NCBI GenBank assembly: GCA_030696435.1
Contig: JAUYSF010000172.1
Coordinates: 1 to 10,154, forward strand
Length of the DNA stretch: 10,154 bases
Direction of reading: 5' to 3'
From: Desulfoprunum sp.
GTDB lineage: Bacteria; Desulfobacterota; Desulfobulbia; Desulfobulbales; Desulfocapsaceae
Shown here: positions 8,001 to 10,154 of the stretch, in pieces
How positions within the stretch are numbered: position 1 is the stretch's first letter
How the letters are laid out: every line of letters begins with the position of its first letter
Notes under the pieces: model-generated
What the model saw: only the letters and a program-made list of their open reading frames with translations
Told to the model about the DNA's origin: nothing
The model's database searches: none
Translations under genes and position numbers: made by a program

Positions 8001-8556
8001 TCTGCCAACCGCCGAGTGAGGTCTCCGAGACAGCCATAAATCGCTTACCCTTCAGATCAGTGAGTTTACGGATATCTTTTCGGTCGGAACGGCAGAAGAT
8101 CACACTGCCGTATTTTGAATAGACTCCCCCCAACCGCCTTTCCTTGAGGGTGGCAATCCGGTTGGCGCCATAGAGGTATTCGAGCTCCACATAAGACGAT
8201 GAATTAGTGAGGATGAAATCGACCTCGCCCTTTTCAACGCTGGCATTGATCTCGGTATGGCTGAGGGGGATGATGACGAAGTTGTGCCCTGGAATGCTTT
8301 TGCTGAGGTAGTCTGCCGTGGCAGACCAGCTTTTTTGACATTGCTCCTTGCCCCGTATGGCAAGAACACCTATCCTCTGAGGGATGTCGACAGTCGCGCC
8401 TCCTGTCCCAGAGAAACCCAGCAAAGATAGGCAGAAGAGGAGCAAAAGTAACCGGGGCAGGCCAGCTGTTAGCCCGATACCGAGACTTCTGGGGCGAACT
8501 TCTCTCTTTTTTTTGAGAAGAGTCAAAGTATCAGGTAACAGAGGAGATTGATCCAT
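5020..8556 (-). CDS. Hybrid sensor histidine kinase with periplasmic PhnD-like sensor, two receivers and HPt
   Basis: This 1178-residue inner-membrane protein combines sensor and phosphorelay. A basic N-terminus precedes a membrane/signal segment (about 34-50). Residues about 56-335 resemble the periplasmic phosphate/phosphonate-binding (PhnD-like) fold also used by the tetrathionate sensor TtrS. A second membrane helix follows (about 347-369), with a helical linker to HisKA (H418 in MSHEIRTPMNG). HATPase_c shows N535, DTGSGI (573-578) and GTGLGL (603-608). Receiver 1 has D715 and K766, receiver 2 has D859 and K911, and the HPt has H1029 in AHSLKGSAGN. About 75 further residues form a helical tail. 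All relay residues look intact. The start is 2 bp after the TerC stop; only a weak GAG precedes it, so coupling with terC translation is likely, and no in-frame Met follows before residue 174. The end overlaps the HD-GYP gene (ATGA). The ligand is unknown. Confidence 0.95.
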   Translation of the reverse strand: MDQSPLLPDTLTLLKKKREVRPRSLGIGLTAGLPRLLLLLFCLSLLGFSGTGGATVDIPQRIGVLAIRGKEQCQKSWSATADYLSKSIPGHNFVIIPLSHTEINASVEKGEVDFILTNSSSYVELEYLYGANRIATLKERRLGGVYSKYGSVIFCRSDRKDIRKLTDLKGKRFMAVSETSLGGWQMTWRELQENGIEPYKDFKELVFGETHDAVVTAVQSGFVDAGTVRTNTLEQLSAEGKINLKDFYAFSRLQGKDQQTPYLCTTREYPDWPMAKVMQTSDELAEKVAITLLQMQPDSPAARAAECAGWTIPLNYQPVNDLMRALRLGPYKDLGKITFRDVLRTYGVLITLVCIVFTMLILFTGLVLKLNRRIKATHFSLTEEIQQHKKLDVELQKAKDLAVAATRAKSEFLANMSHEIRTPMNGIIAATDLALGEAVPPTVEQYLHIVQNSSYALLGIINDILDFSKIEAGQLELKERIFRLDEMFDRVMDVFIYQAGEKGIELLVDIDRDTPRILLGDSLRLQQVLTNLISNAIKFTPAGGSILVSVHGHTVGHASEVDDQVELSFSVKDTGSGISPDYLSLLFQPFTQGDSSSTRKYEGTGLGLSICKRFVTMMHGDIWVESSLGKGSTFFFTVRLVQAGTVLAGRLVFPPDIRDLNALVVDDLLDSRIIIRKILISLGFRVEALSSGIEALERLQPENMLKDPVDLIMMDWKMPELDGIETSRKIREELHLTMPIIMMTAFTKDVQRSEAEAVGTNGFLPKPIFQSTLFDAIMDAFGKQGSHPPGSRMDFTTRASMYQKHLKGCQLLLAEDNLTNQQVATAILQKAGIRVTVANNGEEAVQAVQSGHFDGVLMDIQMPKMNGYEATRQIRLLPGCGQLPIIAMTAHAMKGDEEKCLEAGMDGYIAKPINQDRLFHALWRLLRAHGAADFPDMIQDDQDVEPSADNPSLASPDLGQGNQADPEGMILAARLPKIDIQGALASSGIDGSTMQRILIGFYQDNDDTQARIRQALQAEKRETLLQLAHSLKGSAGNIGAHALKEAAGALEAACLEQQTIHSASNVFADLAKKLEDELGQVRQSLQMLLEKGVQKASIPDTVNTIEPAILLRELAKAIDQADPEEIQGVFQRMQRQSVHWDAVDPAVMRALEMQIDRYDYDQARETLAQIHQTMKEAV

Positions 8557-8558
8557 TT

Positions 8559-9287
8559 TCAGTTCTCAGCCTTTTCCTGAACCTGCCGGAAGGCAAGCCA
8601 CTTGCCCATAAACAAAACAAATAAGGCCCCTATGATACTTGCAATATATACTGCCGTCTGGGGAACCTTGGCAATCCCATACTCGCCGGAAAGAATCGGA
8701 AGAAGGGCCGGGTCGCTCACCGCCATCTCGCCGGCAATCCAACCGAGAAGCATGCCGCCCAGGGTGATGACGACCGGGAAGCGATCCATGAGCTTCACCA
8801 CCAGTTGACTGCCCCAGACGATGATGGGAATACTCACCACCAGACCGAAGATGACGAGTAACATCTTATGATCGTCTCCCGCTCCTTCAGCCGAACCTGC
8901 AATGGCGATGACATTATCGAGGCTCATGACGAAATCAGCAACAATAACGGTCTTGACGGCCGCCCAGAGTCGCTCGCTGCTCTGCAGCTTGCCATGCTTG
9001 TCGCCATCCTCAGGCAGCAATAGTTTGATGCCGATCCACATCAGCAGCAGCGCCCCGACAAGCTTTAGATAGGGGATAGTAAGTAGCGTTAAGGCGAAGA
9101 AGATCAGGATGACCCGCAGGACAATGGCACCGCCCGTGCCCCAAAGAATTCCCAGCATGCGCTGCTTCGGCGGGAGCTTGCGGCAGGCCAAGGCAATGAC
9201 AACCGCATTGTCACCGCCCAGCAGGATATCAATCATGATGATCTGACCAACTGCCAGCCAAAACTCAGGGTGAAAGGTAAATTCCAT
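8559..9287 (-). CDS. TerC family integral membrane protein (YjbE-like)
   Basis: This gene encodes a 242-residue, mostly hydrophobic protein with about seven membrane segments. The two TerC signature motifs are present: IDILLGGDNAVVIALACR (D20, D26, N27) and ADFVMSLDNVIAIAG (D118, D124, N125), from the two halves of the internally repeated fold. TerC proteins are tied to tellurite resistance and, in several bacteria, to Mn2+ export and metal loading of secreted proteins; the paired acidic motifs are the presumed ion site. I place the start at 9287 because family members begin like MEF..PEFW and GGGA lies 5 nt upstream. An upstream in-frame ATG (9317) adds ten residues, but the strong AGGAGG abuts it with no spacing. 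It is first in a tight operon with the hybrid kinase (2-bp gap). No yybP-ykoY manganese riboswitch core was recognised upstream. Family secure; transported ion unknown. Confidence 0.93.
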   Translation of the reverse strand: MEFTFHPEFWLAVGQIIMIDILLGGDNAVVIALACRKLPPKQRMLGILWGTGGAIVLRVILIFFALTLLTIPYLKLVGALLLMWIGIKLLLPEDGDKHGKLQSSERLWAAVKTVIVADFVMSLDNVIAIAGSAEGAGDDHKMLLVIFGLVVSIPIIVWGSQLVVKLMDRFPVVITLGGMLLGWIAGEMAVSDPALLPILSGEYGIAKVPQTAVYIASIIGALFVLFMGKWLAFRQVQEKAEN

Positions 9288-9449
9288 TGTATTCCCAACA
9301 GAAAGAATGCTCCGCATCCTCCTGTAAAAATTAATCTAAAACCAGGTATCGCCAAAGCAGTATCATTTATGCACTTAAACTACCTGAAGTGAAAAGGACG
9401 TAATGCATTTCTTTTTTATAACTTGATTACTTTAATGCATAGGTCCCTC

Positions 9450-9477
9450 TCAGGCAATATCCTTCAGGCAATATATA
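9450..9477. repeat. Tandem pair of 14-bp repeats
   Basis: TCAGGCAATAT occurs at 9450-9460 and again at 9464-9474, giving two adjacent 14-bp units that match at their first 11 positions and differ in the last three (CCT versus ATA). A period of 14 bp is not a whole number of helical turns, so side-by-side binding of one regulator on the same face is not obvious. It could still be an operator or a slippage product. Confidence 0.75.
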
Positions 9478-9529
9478 TCGCTGATAGAGGGCTGCCAGCA
9501 GTGCCCCTGAATGTAATCGTTGGAAAGGG

Positions 9530-9558
9530 TTGCCAGGAGATGGTCCCTCGGTTAGACT
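9530..9558 (+). promoter_or_regulatory. Candidate sigma-70 promoter for the MBL-fold gene
   Basis: TTGCCA (9530-9535) matches the -35 consensus at 5 of 6 positions. After a 17-bp spacer, TAGACT (9553-9558) matches the -10 consensus at 4 of 6. Transcription would start near 9565, about 80 bp before the preferred ATG. The match is modest and untested. Confidence 0.3.
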
Positions 9559-9646
9559 GATCAATGAGTCTTCAGTTTTTCCTGTTGAACGCCCCGTCTT
9601 TTCAGCAAAAATGTTTTATCGAGACACAATTCCCCAGACCCAAAAG

Positions 9647-10154
9647 ATGCACAGCACCCCACACGCCTGCCGACACATACCAGTCCACCGGCCACGCCGC
9701 GATACAGCTGGAATATCGTACCGGTCTCTTCCGCTACATGGCCTCCTCCTGGGTCTCATGCTGCTTGTCAACGCTACGGCAAGCCGGGCGGCAGAGCTTT
9801 CAGACTCGGTGTTTCTCACCTTTTTCGATGTGGGACAAGGGGATGCACTGCTAATCCACCAGCCCGACAGATGCGCAGTTCTGATTGATACAGGCCCTCC
9901 AGGTAGCGGCCGGAATATCGGTGCTTTTCTTGCAAAAAAAGGAATCTCCCGTCTCGATCGCCTGATCATCTCCCACCCGCACGAGGATCATTTCGCTGGA
10001 ACACTCAGCCTGCCCCCCGATCTGACAATAGCTCAAGTCAATGATAACGGTGTCACCAATAACCGGGAAAAGTCCTTTCAAGCCTATCAAAACTGGCGGG
10101 CACGTCACCTCTACCACCCATTAAAAAAAGGCGATGTCTGGCGATGCGGTCAAA
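9647..10154 (+). CDS. Secreted metallo-beta-lactamase-fold hydrolase, ComEC C-terminal-like (partial, 3' end outside window)
   Basis: The open frame runs off the right edge after 169 codons. From ATG 9647 the product begins with a long basic n-region, then a hydrophobic stretch (LHGLLLGLMLLVNATASRA) with a plausible signal peptidase site after A48 or A49. The mature part opens with FLTFFDVGQGDALLI (DVGQGD at 61-66), the hallmark of the MBL domain at the ComEC/Rec2 C-terminus. LIDTGPPG follows, then an exact HxHxDH metal motif, HPHEDH (110-115). A stand-alone exported form suggests an extracytoplasmic metal-dependent hydrolase, perhaps a nuclease or phosphodiesterase, rather than the ComEC DNA channel, since no channel segments precede the domain. 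ATG 9611 in the same frame is an alternative start; neither has a clear ribosome binding site. ATG 9758 would destroy the signal peptide. Substrate unknown. Confidence 0.85.
   Translation, partial: MHSTPHACRHIPVHRPRRDTAGISYRSLPLHGLLLGLMLLVNATASRAAELSDSVFLTFFDVGQGDALLIHQPDRCAVLIDTGPPGSGRNIGAFLAKKGISRLDRLIISHPHEDHFAGTLSLPPDLTIAQVNDNGVTNNREKSFQAYQNWRARHLYHPLKKGDVWRCGQ

Larger units (their letters stand above)
9288..9646. other. Divergent intergenic/leader region between terC-like operon and MBL-fold gene
   Basis: About 360 bp lie between the two divergent starts. The region is more AT-rich than the genes, especially 9320-9440. It contains a tandem 14-bp repeat (9450-9477), an inverted pair CCCTCT (9445-9450)/AGAGGG (9486-9491) flanking it, and a possible leader stem in the terC direction (CAGGTA/TACCTG, 9343-9348 and 9381-9386). 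A second inverted pair, ATGCATT/AATGCAT, lies at 9403-9409 and 9434-9440. Promoters for both directions are expected here; only one candidate for the plus strand is worth naming. I see no convincing additional gene. Confidence 0.6.

Noticed and set aside
9484..9507. GGGCTGCCAGCAGTGCCC as a terminator or regulatory hairpin
   Set aside because: CTGC/GCAG with a 2-nt loop and a bulge is poorly formed, and no T-tract follows it.
9288..9540. yybP-ykoY manganese riboswitch upstream of the TerC-family gene
   Set aside because: Looked for on the minus strand because TerC genes often carry one, but the conserved core sequences were not found by eye.
9564..9854. Plus-strand 96-codon frame starting at 9564
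   Set aside because: It overlaps the signal-peptide region of the MBL-fold gene in another frame and gives a cysteine-rich sequence with no recognisable feature.
9616..10117. Minus-strand frames of 117 and 88 codons at the right end
   Set aside because: They lie opposite the MBL-fold frame, whose DVGQGD and HPHEDH motifs show the plus strand is coding.

Overview
The window looks like a chromosomal segment of a Gram-negative bacterium. A lipid A-type phosphoethanolamine transferase, periplasmic sensor domains and a hybrid kinase/HD-GYP pair all imply an outer membrane and c-di-GMP signalling. The gene style (moderate GC, large hybrid kinases, PhnD-type sensor) would suit a Desulfobacterota/deltaproteobacterial lineage, but that is an impression; nothing here fixes the taxon.

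Layout. At 1-109 (+) is the very end of a sensor histidine kinase. It is followed at 220-2247 (+) by an LTA-synthase-like phosphoglycerol/phosphoethanolamine transferase of the alkaline phosphatase superfamily. Convergent with it, only 22 bp away, is an EptA/MCR-type phosphoethanolamine transferase (2270-3853, -). A second minus-strand block is transcribed toward eptA: a TerC-family membrane protein (8559-9287), a 1178-residue hybrid histidine kinase with a PhnD-like periplasmic sensor (5020-8556), and a response regulator with an HD-GYP domain (3917-5023). The TerC/kinase gap is 2 bp and the kinase/regulator pair overlaps by 4 bp (ATGA), so these three are almost certainly one operon. A hairpin with a T-rich tail lies between the regulator and eptA and may partly terminate it. 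On the right, a divergent intergenic region of about 360 bp (tandem 14-bp repeat, possible leader structure) separates the operon from the 5' part of a secreted metallo-beta-lactamase-fold protein related to the ComEC C-terminal domain (9647 to the window edge, +).

How the genes may work together. The kinase carries HisKA, HATPase, two receivers and an HPt domain, and the regulator adds a third receiver fused to an apparently intact c-di-GMP phosphodiesterase domain. The simplest reading is a multistep phosphorelay from a periplasmic ligand to c-di-GMP turnover. The two surface-modifying transferases next door suggest an envelope-remodelling neighbourhood, but co-regulation is inference only. 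No mobile elements, CRISPR arrays, tRNAs or rRNAs were seen.
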